Positions 1-5,952 of a stretch of 7,317 nt of DNA are shown here, one piece after another (within the stretch, counting starts at the first letter, position 1; each line of letters begins with the position of its first letter). This DNA is from Candidatus Omnitrophota bacterium (GTDB lineage Bacteria; Omnitrophota; Gorgyraeia; 2-01-FULL-45-10): positions 1 to 7,317 of the forward strand of contig JAUYPN010000053.1 in assembly GCA_030695725.1 (NCBI GenBank). The letters run 5' to 3'. The position numbers were made by a program, and so were the translations under genes. Under the pieces are notes generated by a model. The model had not been told where the DNA came from. It saw only the letters and a list, made by a program, of their open reading frames with translations, and did not search any database.

Positions 1-185
1 CCGTCCATGCCGGGCATCATTATATCTAGCAGCACCGCGTCGGGCTTATTATTTTTGATGCGGATTAGCGCTTCCTCACCGTTGGCGACCGTTGTAACCT
101 CATAATTATTGGCCTCTAATCTCGCGCGCATAACCTCCAAAAAATCCGGCTCATCATCCACGATCAATATCTTCCTCTTAGCCAT
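1..185 (-). CDS. Response regulator receiver domain protein (partial, C-terminus beyond the window)
   Basis: This is the first 61 codons of a CheY-like receiver, cut by the left edge. The visible protein starts MAKRKILIVDDEPDFLEVM. It contains the acidic pair D10/D11, then alternating strand and helix segments, and the phosphoacceptor D54 in a V-L-L-D-I-M-M-P-G-M-D stretch, which is the canonical receiver active-site context. The start is the ATG at 185-183, preceded by a GAGG ribosome site (191-194) lying inside the end of the kinase gene. It begins 2 bp after the kinase stop, so the two are co-transcribed and the kinase is the expected phosphodonor. Whether an output domain (DNA-binding, GGDEF, HD-GYP) follows cannot be seen. 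The family call is secure; the specific role is unknown. Confidence 0.93.
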   Translation of the reverse strand, partial: MAKRKILIVDDEPDFLEVMRARLEANNYEVTTVANGEEALIRIKNNKPDAVLLDIMMPGMD

Positions 186-187
186 AT

Positions 188-1447
188 TTACCTCGCATCT
201 CGTTGTTCGCGCCTTATAATCTTTTTTTTACGAGATACGATCGACGAGCTTCTCGCCTTCTCGATTAACCCCATACCGTCCTTCGCGTCATATGGATAGG
301 TCGCGTGTCCGTAATCTACCCTGATCGCGCCGTTGGCGTTTTGATCAGCCAAATATTTGCCGACCACCCCTTCGAGCCTGCGCTGCACCTTCGCGGCGCT
401 ATCCTTATCGCAATTGGTCAGCATAACGATCATCTCGCTGCCGCTCTCCACAACGTCATCGTATTCGTGCCTCAAGATATTCTTTATTAGCCTGACGCTG
501 TCACGCATTATATCACTATATTTTCTGTTTATCACGCCCGATGCGTCCTTTCCAACAAGGCTCAAACTCACGGCTATTATGGACATCTCGGAGTTTTTGT
601 CCGCGGCTCTTTTTACCGCTTCCGAGACATGTTCTTTAAATAGTGACTGCGAAGTGTATTTATGCAGCTTGAACGTGAATTTGGCTCCTTTTCCCGATTC
701 ACTCTCCACCCAGATAGAGCCGTTATGCATATCAACTATACTTTTCGCTATAGAAAGGCCTAAGCCCGTTCCTTTTTCACCCGGGCCCGCTACCCGGCCG
801 AACTGTTGGAACTTATCGAATATCTTCGGAAGATTATTTTTGGATATGCCCACTCCAGTATCGGAGACCGAACAGGTTACGCCGTCAACTTCATCTTTAC
901 AGGAGATATCTACGCGGCCTGAAGAAGTAAATTTTACGGCGTTATCAATCAGGTTTGTCAGGACTTGCGTAATTCTATCGGTATCCGCCCAGACATTTCC
1001 GGTCGTCTTGTCTATGTCGAGGCACATTTCGAGACCCTTCTCTCTGATGTCGGGCTCAAAAGAGGCCGCGGCCTGCTTTATGATTTCGGACATGCTGATG
1101 AGGCTCCTATTTAATCCGACTTTTTTCGCCTCTATCATGGCTATATCGAGAAGGTTATCTATGATGCGGGCGAGCCTGTCTATATTATACTTGGATATGT
1201 CCAGTATCTTGGCCTGTTTTGCGTTTAAATCTCCGGGTATCTTGTCGAGCACCAGGCTTATCCCTTCTTTTATTATGGATAGCGGCGTTCTAAGCTCGTG
1301 CGATACCGTGGATATGAATTCTGATTTTAATTCGTCAAGCTTCATATACTCCGTGTTGTTTTTAGCGATGCGTAGAGCATCATCCAGCTCTCTATTCGCC
1401 TTCTCAAGCTCCGCTACGCGTTTCTTCAGGGTGTCTATCTCATTCAT
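188..1447 (-). CDS. Soluble sensor histidine kinase with a degenerate GGDEF-like C-terminal domain
   Basis: The 419-residue protein has no signal peptide or membrane segment. Residues 1-35 are a heptad-rich coiled coil. The HisKA dimerisation domain follows, with phospho-acceptor H50 in S-H-E-L-R-T-P-L. The HATPase_c domain shows an N box (N165/N169), G1 box D-T-G-V-G (196-200), F box (F210/F213) and G2 box G-T-G-L-G (226-230), so it should be an active kinase. Residues about 266-400 look like a GGDEF fold whose signature has decayed to S-G-S-E-M (335-339), followed by a recognisable Y-G-H-A-T-Y-P motif (379-385). The metal-binding Asp is lost, so cyclase activity is unlikely. There is no separate PAS or GAF sensor. 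The start ATG lacks a clear Shine-Dalgarno sequence and sits below candidate sigma70 promoters. It is paired with the downstream receiver gene. The input signal is unknown. Confidence 0.93.
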   Translation of the reverse strand: MNEIDTLKKRVAELEKANRELDDALRIAKNNTEYMKLDELKSEFISTVSHELRTPLSIIKEGISLVLDKIPGDLNAKQAKILDISKYNIDRLARIIDNLLDIAMIEAKKVGLNRSLISMSEIIKQAAASFEPDIREKGLEMCLDIDKTTGNVWADTDRITQVLTNLIDNAVKFTSSGRVDISCKDEVDGVTCSVSDTGVGISKNNLPKIFDKFQQFGRVAGPGEKGTGLGLSIAKSIVDMHNGSIWVESESGKGAKFTFKLHKYTSQSLFKEHVSEAVKRAADKNSEMSIIAVSLSLVGKDASGVINRKYSDIMRDSVRLIKNILRHEYDDVVESGSEMIVMLTNCDKDSAAKVQRRLEGVVGKYLADQNANGAIRVDYGHATYPYDAKDGMGLIEKARSSSIVSRKKKIIRREQRDAR

Positions 1448-1468
1448 ATGAATAATATGATTAGCTTA

Positions 1469-1497
1469 TGTATAGCATAGGCACAACACGAGTGCAA
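1469..1497 (-). promoter_or_regulatory. Weak candidate promoter P3 upstream of the histidine kinase
   Basis: TTGCAC (1497-1492), a 17-bp spacer and TATACA (1474-1469), with a TGC just upstream of the -10 that resembles an extended -10 element. It would start transcription about 15 nt before the kinase ATG. A GCAC-N7-GTGC dyad (1481-1495) overlaps its -35. This is the weakest of the three candidates because both boxes match at only 4 of 6 positions. Confidence 0.3.
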
Positions 1498-1504
1498 TAC
1501 GAAA

Positions 1505-1533
1505 AGTATACCTGCATACTCCCCATAAGTCAA
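1505..1533 (-). promoter_or_regulatory. Candidate sigma70 promoter P2 for the histidine kinase/response regulator operon
   Basis: TTGACT (1533-1528), an exact 17-bp spacer and TATACT (1510-1505): five of six matches to each consensus box at ideal spacing. Predicted transcription start is near 1498, giving a leader of about 50 nt. A 16-bp imperfect palindrome, AGTATACCTGCATACT (1505-1520; 7-bp arms, one mismatch), covers the -10 and the adjoining spacer and could be an operator. This is the best promoter in the window. Confidence 0.6.
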
Positions 1534-1539
1534 GCCGAG

Positions 1540-1565
1540 CACTTTGGGGACGTTTCACTTTGTCC
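1540..1565. repeat. Short repeat-like segment with a CACTTTG direct repeat
   Basis: CACTTTG occurs twice on the plus strand (1540-1546 and 1556-1562), flanking GGGACGTTT, and GGAC/GTCC forms a small dyad. The wording resembles short intergenic repeats I remember from metagenome genomes with RAYT-type transposases, but only one copy is present here. It lies just upstream of the P2 -35 box. Confidence 0.25.
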
Positions 1566-1571
1566 TAACGC

Positions 1572-1594
1572 ATTGTATATCAATATGTTACAAT
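1572..1594. promoter_or_regulatory. ATTGTA-N11-TACAAT dyad, possible operator over promoter P1
   Basis: On the plus strand ATTGTA (1572-1577) is matched by TACAAT (1589-1594) with an 11-bp AT-rich spacer, a size and symmetry typical of sites for dimeric helix-turn-helix regulators. It occupies the spacer and -10 of candidate promoter P1, where a bound protein would block polymerase. No regulator gene is adjacent in the window, so the binding protein is unknown. Confidence 0.35.
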
Positions 1595-1603
1595 CGCTGT
1601 CAA
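1574..1603 (-). promoter_or_regulatory. Candidate sigma70 promoter P1 upstream of the histidine kinase
   Basis: A perfect TTGACA -35 (1603-1598), an 18-bp spacer and TATACA (1579-1574; 4 of 6 matches). Transcription would begin near 1567, about 120 nt ahead of the kinase start and upstream of P2. Together with P2 and P3 this makes a tandem promoter arrangement. Confidence 0.4.
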
Positions 1604-1618
1604 TCCAAGCATCTAATT

Positions 1619-1633
1619 TAGAAACTGTTTCTA
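1619..1633. other. 15-bp perfect odd palindrome just after the glp operon
   Basis: TAGAAAC-T-GTTTCTA is perfectly symmetrical around position 1626 and starts 4 bp beyond the DUF1667 stop codon in the transcribed direction. It is too AT-rich and too tightly closed for a good intrinsic terminator, and no U-run follows. It may be a weak mRNA end structure or a protein-binding site. No other terminator-like structure is visible between the two operons. Confidence 0.3.
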
Positions 1634-1637
1634 TCTT

Positions 1638-1994
1638 TTACGGGGCACTGTGGGTGGCGAAGAGGTTGACGCCCAGGCCAAGGAAGCCCTCGACAATCAC
1701 GGAGCCGGATTTGACCGGGCTTTTGAGGCGGATCTTCTTCGCTTCCTCCATCGCCGCGGCGAGCATACCCTTTGGTATGGGCTTATCCGTGCGGACCGGC
1801 ACCATCTTCAACGATAGCCCTTCAGCGAGGACGGCGGATGTAAATATCCTCATGGGATTTTCCATCTCCTGCACGGCGTACTTCTCTCCTTTAGGGCATT
1901 CGTTACCGCTCACTTTGACTACGCGACAGTTTTCTATGTCTATGGATAGCAGACACCCTTTCGGGCACTCTATGCAGGTTATTTTTTTGATCAT
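1638..1994 (-). CDS. DUF1667 four-cysteine protein, probable small subunit of a glycerol-3-phosphate oxidising complex
   Basis: This 118-residue protein opens with M-I-K-K-I-T-C-I-E-C-P-K-G-C. C7, C10, C14 and C33 form a metal or Fe-S ligand set, and E-C-P-K-G appears twice (9-13 and 32-36). C23 is additional. A conserved stretch near P66-I-P-K-G and the ending G-L-G-V-N-L-F-A-T match the DUF1667 layout, and the length is normal for the family. No membrane segment is present. It overlaps the oxidoreductase gene by 4 bp (ATGA) with an AAGG site 7 nt upstream, so translation is coupled. From memory, DUF1667 genes accompany FAD oxidoreductase pairs beside glpK in Thermotogae and Firmicutes. A role in electron transfer or assembly with GlpA is inference. 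Confidence 0.87.
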   Translation of the reverse strand: MIKKITCIECPKGCLLSIDIENCRVVKVSGNECPKGEKYAVQEMENPMRIFTSAVLAEGLSLKMVPVRTDKPIPKGMLAAAMEEAKKIRLKSPVKSGSVIVEGFLGLGVNLFATHSAP

Positions 1995-2968
1995 CTCAAG
2001 CCCTTGATGTACTCCGCGGCCATTTTTCCGGCAAGCGCCGCATCTTTCGAAACAGAATCCGCAAGATCATAGATCTTAAACGAATTCCCGCAGCAAAATA
2101 TTCCCGGGATCGACGTCCTGTTCACCTCTCTCGAGACCGGAGAATTGGTCTTCCTGTCCATTTCAACACCCGCCATCTCTATCAATTCATTCTCCGGAAT
2201 CAGCCCGACCGATATCAATACAGTGTCACACTCGATCTCAAAACTCGACGACGGGATCTCGTTAAAATTCTCATCTACCCTTGCAACGCTCACCTTCTCA
2301 ACTCTGTCGGCTCCGTAAATCCTGGATATCTTATGATTGAAATAGATCGGTATATCAAAATCTTCTATGCACTGGGCCACGTTACGAATTAGCCCTCTCG
2401 ATTTACTTTGTATTTCAATAACGGCCTTTACTTTTGCGCCCTCTAACGTGAAACGGCGCGCCATTATCAAGCCTATATCCCCGGAACCGACTACCACGAC
2501 GGTTTTACCCGGTAGAAGCCCTTCTACGTTTATCAGTTTTTGAGCGAGCCCTGCTGAAAATATTCCTGCCGGGCGAGTTCCCGCTATATGCACCATTTCG
2601 CGCGTCTTCTCACGGCAACCGGTCGCCATTATTATAGCCTTGGCCCTGACATCCTCCATGACACCGGGCTTTATGTAAGTAAGGACCTTATCTTTGGTAA
2701 GTTTTACGACGAAGGATCTAGTGCTAACCTCGATCTCAGGGACGGCGTTAACTTTTTCGATAAAGCGATCGCCGTATTCCGGCCCGGTCAATATCTCTTT
2801 AAAATATTCTATTCCGAAACCGGTGTGAAGACATTGGTTAAGTATACCGCCCAGATATTGATCTCTCTCTAAGAGCAATATATCTTTAACGCCGGATTCG
2901 TGCGCCAAAATAGCGGCCGCCATGCCCGCAGGGCCTCCGCCAACTACAACCAAGTCTCTTTCAATCAT
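1991..2968 (-). CDS. FAD/NAD(P)-binding oxidoreductase, partner of GlpA-type glycerol-3-phosphate dehydrogenase
   Basis: The 325-residue protein has a two-dinucleotide-binding-domain fold. The FAD-binding G-G-G-P-A-G is at 10-15, L-G-G-I-L-N-Q-C-L-H near 39-48 carries C46, A-T-G-C-R-E is at 115-120, a second Rossmann motif V-G-S-G-D-I-G is at 160-166 for NAD(P), and the closing C-G-N-S flavin-contact segment begins at 293. This is the class II pyridine-nucleotide oxidoreductase arrangement. It lies where E. coli has glpB but differs from GlpB by its NAD(P) site, suggesting electrons pass between the FAD of GlpA, a [2Fe-2S] centre and NAD(P) or another soluble carrier. The start ATG (2968) follows a purine-rich AAGAGAAG stretch, 8 bp after the glpA stop. 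Family call secure; partner and acceptor inferred. Confidence 0.9.
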   Translation of the reverse strand: MIERDLVVVGGGPAGMAAAILAHESGVKDILLLERDQYLGGILNQCLHTGFGIEYFKEILTGPEYGDRFIEKVNAVPEIEVSTRSFVVKLTKDKVLTYIKPGVMEDVRAKAIIMATGCREKTREMVHIAGTRPAGIFSAGLAQKLINVEGLLPGKTVVVVGSGDIGLIMARRFTLEGAKVKAVIEIQSKSRGLIRNVAQCIEDFDIPIYFNHKISRIYGADRVEKVSVARVDENFNEIPSSSFEIECDTVLISVGLIPENELIEMAGVEMDRKTNSPVSREVNRTSIPGIFCCGNSFKIYDLADSVSKDAALAGKMAAEYIKGLR

Positions 2969-2976
2969 ATCTTCTC

Positions 2977-4473
2977 TTAAAGGGGGTCAGGCGCTTTTTT
3001 AGGGTGTACCTGGCACTTTTCTTCAAAAAGCGCCTGACCCCTTTCTTCTTTAACTACTTCCGAGCCCTTACCCCTCTTCGTTATCTCTGTCGGTTTCTTG
3101 CCTGTTTCTCCGGCGAGGATCTTCATCAGCCTCGTCGTACAGAAGCTTCCATGGCAGCGGCCCGCCTGGGCTCTTGTCCTAAACTTTATCCCGTCGAGGG
3201 TCCTGGCGCCGCGCTTTATGGCGTCGGCGACCTCTTTGGCCGACACCATCTCACACCTGCATACGATATCGCCGTAGCCCGGATCCTTTTTTATCATCTT
3301 CTTTGTACTCGACAACGGAATATTGAATAGATGCATCTTTTTTTTTCTACATTTATGAAAAAATAGCTTCCTCTTTAATTTTAACCCATTCTTTTTTAAG
3401 ATCCCTGACACCGTGAGCGCTATAGCCGGTGCCGCCGTCAGGCCGGGCGACTGGATTCCCGCGACATTTATAAACCCGGGGGCCTTCGCCTCATGTCTTA
3501 TTATGAAATCTTCGCCGGAGGCCGGACGCAAGCCCGCGAAGTACGCTATAACGTCATTTCCATTTATTGACGGAACTAATTTTTGAGCCAGAGATAATAC
3601 TTTTTTGAAACCCTCATCCGAAGTAGAGAGATCTGTCTTACTCTCAACGTCTTCGGCCGTTGGACCTATCATGGGATTCCCATCGGAGGTCTTTATAACC
3701 AGGACGCCTTTTGAATTTTTTGACGGCAGGGGGAATATCAGATGATTGGTTATATTTTCTTTCTTCTTATCTAAGAGGAACTCTTCGCCTTTCCGGGGGC
3801 GTATCTTAAAATCATCTATGCTAACCATCCGCGAAACATCGTCCGCGAAGAGCCCTGCGGCATTTATAACATATCTTGACTTGAATTCGCCCTTTGAAGT
3901 ATATATTTCAAAATCCCCACCCCGGGCGTGGGAACGCGGTAAGATCTTTTCAACTTTTGTTGATGTGCGGATCTCAACACCGTTCTTTACGGCATTTTCT
4001 GCCAGATCATAGACCCATCTGTACGGGCTTATTATGCCAGCTGTAGGAGCGTAGAGCGCGGCGGCGACTTCATGCGAAAGATTAGGCTCATTTTTCCTTA
4101 ACCACGCCCTGTCGACCACGCTCAGGCGGGGAACGCCCAGGGCCTCGGCCTCATTCTTCAGCTGAACCAATCTTAACCTATCCTCTTCGCTGAAGGCGAC
4201 TATCAACTCTCCGACTTCTTTGAAGTCTATGCCGAGCTCCTTTGACATTTTCCGGGTCAGCGCGTTACCCTGGACGCACAATCTGCCCTTTAGTGAATTT
4301 ACGGGATTTTGTGTTCCGGGATGGATTATACCGCTGTTAGATTTTGAAACACCGAAGGCGAGCTCTTCTCCTTTTTCGAGGATAGCTACTTTTAATTTAT
4401 AGCGCGAGAGTTCACGGGCTATCGATGTGCCTATGACACCGCCGCCGATAATGATTACGTCGTAGAGGACCAT
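2977..4473 (-). CDS. glpA: FAD-dependent glycerol-3-phosphate dehydrogenase with C-terminal BFD-like [2Fe-2S] domain (GlpA type)
   Basis: Predicted to oxidise sn-glycerol 3-phosphate to dihydroxyacetone phosphate in the cytoplasm. The 498-residue protein begins with a DAO-type FAD domain: G-G-G-V-I-G at 10-15, the S-N-S-G-I-I-H segment at 45-51, I-N-A-A-G near 203-207 and F-A-G-L-R-P-A-S-G-E-D near 312-322. A Lys-rich linker (about 360-398) leads to a BFD-like domain with ligands C405, C407, C440 and C445 (C-x-C then C-x4-C), ending in the typical P-T-E-I-T-K-R-G. It starts directly at the glpK stop (TAAATG) without a good Shine-Dalgarno sequence, implying coupled re-initiation. The last 21 or so residues after E477 are encoded by a REP-like inverted repeat and are atypical. 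Nine A residues in the linker are a potential slippage site. No GlpC-like membrane subunit is nearby. Confidence 0.94.
   Translation of the reverse strand: MVLYDVIIIGGGVIGTSIARELSRYKLKVAILEKGEELAFGVSKSNSGIIHPGTQNPVNSLKGRLCVQGNALTRKMSKELGIDFKEVGELIVAFSEEDRLRLVQLKNEAEALGVPRLSVVDRAWLRKNEPNLSHEVAAALYAPTAGIISPYRWVYDLAENAVKNGVEIRTSTKVEKILPRSHARGGDFEIYTSKGEFKSRYVINAAGLFADDVSRMVSIDDFKIRPRKGEEFLLDKKKENITNHLIFPLPSKNSKGVLVIKTSDGNPMIGPTAEDVESKTDLSTSDEGFKKVLSLAQKLVPSINGNDVIAYFAGLRPASGEDFIIRHEAKAPGFINVAGIQSPGLTAAPAIALTVSGILKKNGLKLKRKLFFHKCRKKKMHLFNIPLSSTKKMIKKDPGYGDIVCRCEMVSAKEVADAIKRGARTLDGIKFRTRAQAGRCHGSFCTTRLMKILAGETGKKPTEITKRGKGSEVVKEERGQALFEEKCQVHPKKAPDPL
2979..3044. repeat. REP-like inverted repeat element at the glpA 3' end
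   Basis: GGGGTCAGGCGCTTTTT (2983-2999) is repeated perfectly in inverted orientation at 3025-3041, with a 25-nt centre. AAA/TTT flanks (2979-2981 and 3042-3044) extend the dyad past one bulged G. The centre holds a related word, GGTGTACCTGGCACTTTT (3003-3020), sharing GGCRCTTTT with the left arm. This resembles REP elements mobilised by RAYT (IS200-like) transposases in metagenome genomes, from memory; no transposase is in the window. In mRNA it would form a strong stem between glpA and the next gene. No U-run follows, so attenuation or RNA stabilisation is likelier than termination. The whole dyad is translated as the GlpA tail. Confidence 0.75.
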
Positions 4474-5952
4474 TTAGGATAGCGCTCTTTTTACCGCATC
4501 AAGCCAGCCATCGTACAATTTCTCTGCGACGACCTTCGTCATTTTTGGCCTAAAGACCCGGTCGACCTTCCAGCGCTTCTTTAGATCGCGCGCGCTTTTC
4601 CAATAGCCGACTGCGAGACCGGCCAGATATGCCGCCCCCAAAGACGTTATCTCTATTCCCTTCGGCCTCACAACTTCCCTGCCTAATATATCCGACTGTA
4701 ATTGGCACAATAGATCGTTCGAAACCGCGCCGCCGTCCACTTTTAAACTCCTTATCTTAAGGGCAGAGTCTTTTTCCATCGCTATCATTACGTCCTTGGA
4801 CTGATAACAGATGGCCTCAATAGCAGCTCTCGCTATGTGGCCTCTCTTTGTCCCCCGCGTAATTCCCGATATGAGTCCGCGCGCGTCATGGTCCCAATAA
4901 GGCGCGCCGAGCCCTACAAGTGCCGGCACGAAATAGACGCCGCCGTTATCCTTTACAGAGTGCGCAAGTCTTTCGGAGTCAGACGCTTTTTTTATTATCC
5001 TGAGCCCATCTCTAAGCCATTGTATCGCCGCGCCGGCTGCGAAGACCGCGCCTTCAAGCGCATAAACCGGTTCACCTGAAGCCCCGCATGCCAATGTCGT
5101 AATAAGGCCGTGCCTTGAAACAGGCCTCCTTGTTCCGGTGTTTAACAGAATGAACGAGCCTGTGCCATATGTATTCTTGATCTGGCCCGGGCCAAAACAT
5201 GTCTGTCCAAATAGCGCCGCCTGTTGGTCCCCCGCTATTCCGGATATAGGGATGCCGGAGGGCAGCGCTCCTGTTTTTATGGTCCTGCCAAAGATACCGG
5301 ATGACCTCTTAACCTCAGGCAGAATATTTTTTGGTATTTTAAAATATTTAAGTACATCGTTGTCCCACTTTAAAGTTTCAATGTTGAAGAGCATCGTGCG
5401 CGAAGCGTTCGTATAATCCGTGGCATGGACTCTTCCGCCGGTAAGCTTCCAGAGTATCCATGTGTCGGTAGTCCCAAAAAGGATCGAGCCTGTTTTTGCT
5501 TTTGCCATGGCGCCCGGTACATTCTTCAATATCCACTCTATTTTTGTGGCGGAAAAATACGCGTCTATCGGCAGCCCTGTCTTCTTCTTAAAAAACTCCG
5601 GCAAGCTCTTCTTCTTTTTTAGCTCGTCACAACGAGGCGCCGTTCTCCTGCATTGCCACACTATGGCATTATGAACGGGCTTACCCGTATCTCTATCCCA
5701 AAGAACTGTAGTTTCGCGCTGATTGGTGATCCCTATGGCCGCTATTTTATTGCAGGGTACCTTCTTCAGCACTTTCTGAATTGAATTATTTACACTGTTC
5801 CAAAGATCATGAGGGTCATGCTCCACCCACCCGGGCTTCGGAAAATGTTGGGGAAACTCCTCGTAGGAACTCACCGCTTTCTTACCAGATTTATCGTATA
5901 ATACGACACGGCTGCCCGTCGTACCCTGATCTATCGCCAGTATGTACTCCAT
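4474..5952 (-). CDS. glpK: Glycerol kinase
   Basis: Phosphorylates glycerol with ATP to sn-glycerol 3-phosphate. The full-length 492-residue FGGY kinase shows the phosphate-binding D-Q-G-T-T-G-S-R (8-15), glycerol-contact N-Q-R-E-T (77-81) with R79/E80, Y132, and catalytic D242 in G-D-Q-Q. It also has N-T-Y-G-T-G (260-265), the FGGY signature G-L-G-A-P-Y-W-D (347-354) and V-D-G-G-A-V-S-N-D (405-413). The loop before G-D-Q-Q (223-240) lacks both the phosphorylatable Y-H-x-x-G histidine of Firmicutes enzymes and the G-K-G-G-T-R fructose-bisphosphate loop of E. coli, so known allosteric and PTS controls appear absent. The ATG directly follows the hydrolase stop (TAGATG) with a GAGG site at 5959-5962, 6 nt upstream. 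It is immediately followed by glpA, the next pathway step. Confidence 0.97.
   Translation of the reverse strand: MEYILAIDQGTTGSRVVLYDKSGKKAVSSYEEFPQHFPKPGWVEHDPHDLWNSVNNSIQKVLKKVPCNKIAAIGITNQRETTVLWDRDTGKPVHNAIVWQCRRTAPRCDELKKKKSLPEFFKKKTGLPIDAYFSATKIEWILKNVPGAMAKAKTGSILFGTTDTWILWKLTGGRVHATDYTNASRTMLFNIETLKWDNDVLKYFKIPKNILPEVKRSSGIFGRTIKTGALPSGIPISGIAGDQQAALFGQTCFGPGQIKNTYGTGSFILLNTGTRRPVSRHGLITTLACGASGEPVYALEGAVFAAGAAIQWLRDGLRIIKKASDSERLAHSVKDNGGVYFVPALVGLGAPYWDHDARGLISGITRGTKRGHIARAAIEAICYQSKDVMIAMEKDSALKIRSLKVDGGAVSNDLLCQLQSDILGREVVRPKGIEITSLGAAYLAGLAVGYWKSARDLKKRWKVDRVFRPKMTKVVAEKLYDGWLDAVKRALS

Noticed and set aside
357..1451. A 364-codon open frame on the plus strand opposite the histidine kinase
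   Set aside because: It is a shadow of the kinase gene: its peptide is Ser/Leu/Phe-rich, has no recognisable domain, and the minus strand encodes unmistakable HisKA/HATPase motifs over the same bases.
1468..2007. A 179-codon plus-strand frame across the intergenic region and the DUF1667 gene
   Set aside because: Most of it is antisense to a clear DUF1667 gene, it has no ribosome site, and the peptide resembles nothing I know.
2983..3041. Inverted repeat as an intrinsic terminator of glpA
   Set aside because: The stem is strong, but no U-run follows on the transcribed strand and the next gene starts within 15 bp with no promoter of its own.
2983..3041. CRISPR repeat or tandem repeat array
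   Set aside because: There is one dyad with one related central word; no regular repeat-spacer series exists here or elsewhere in the window.
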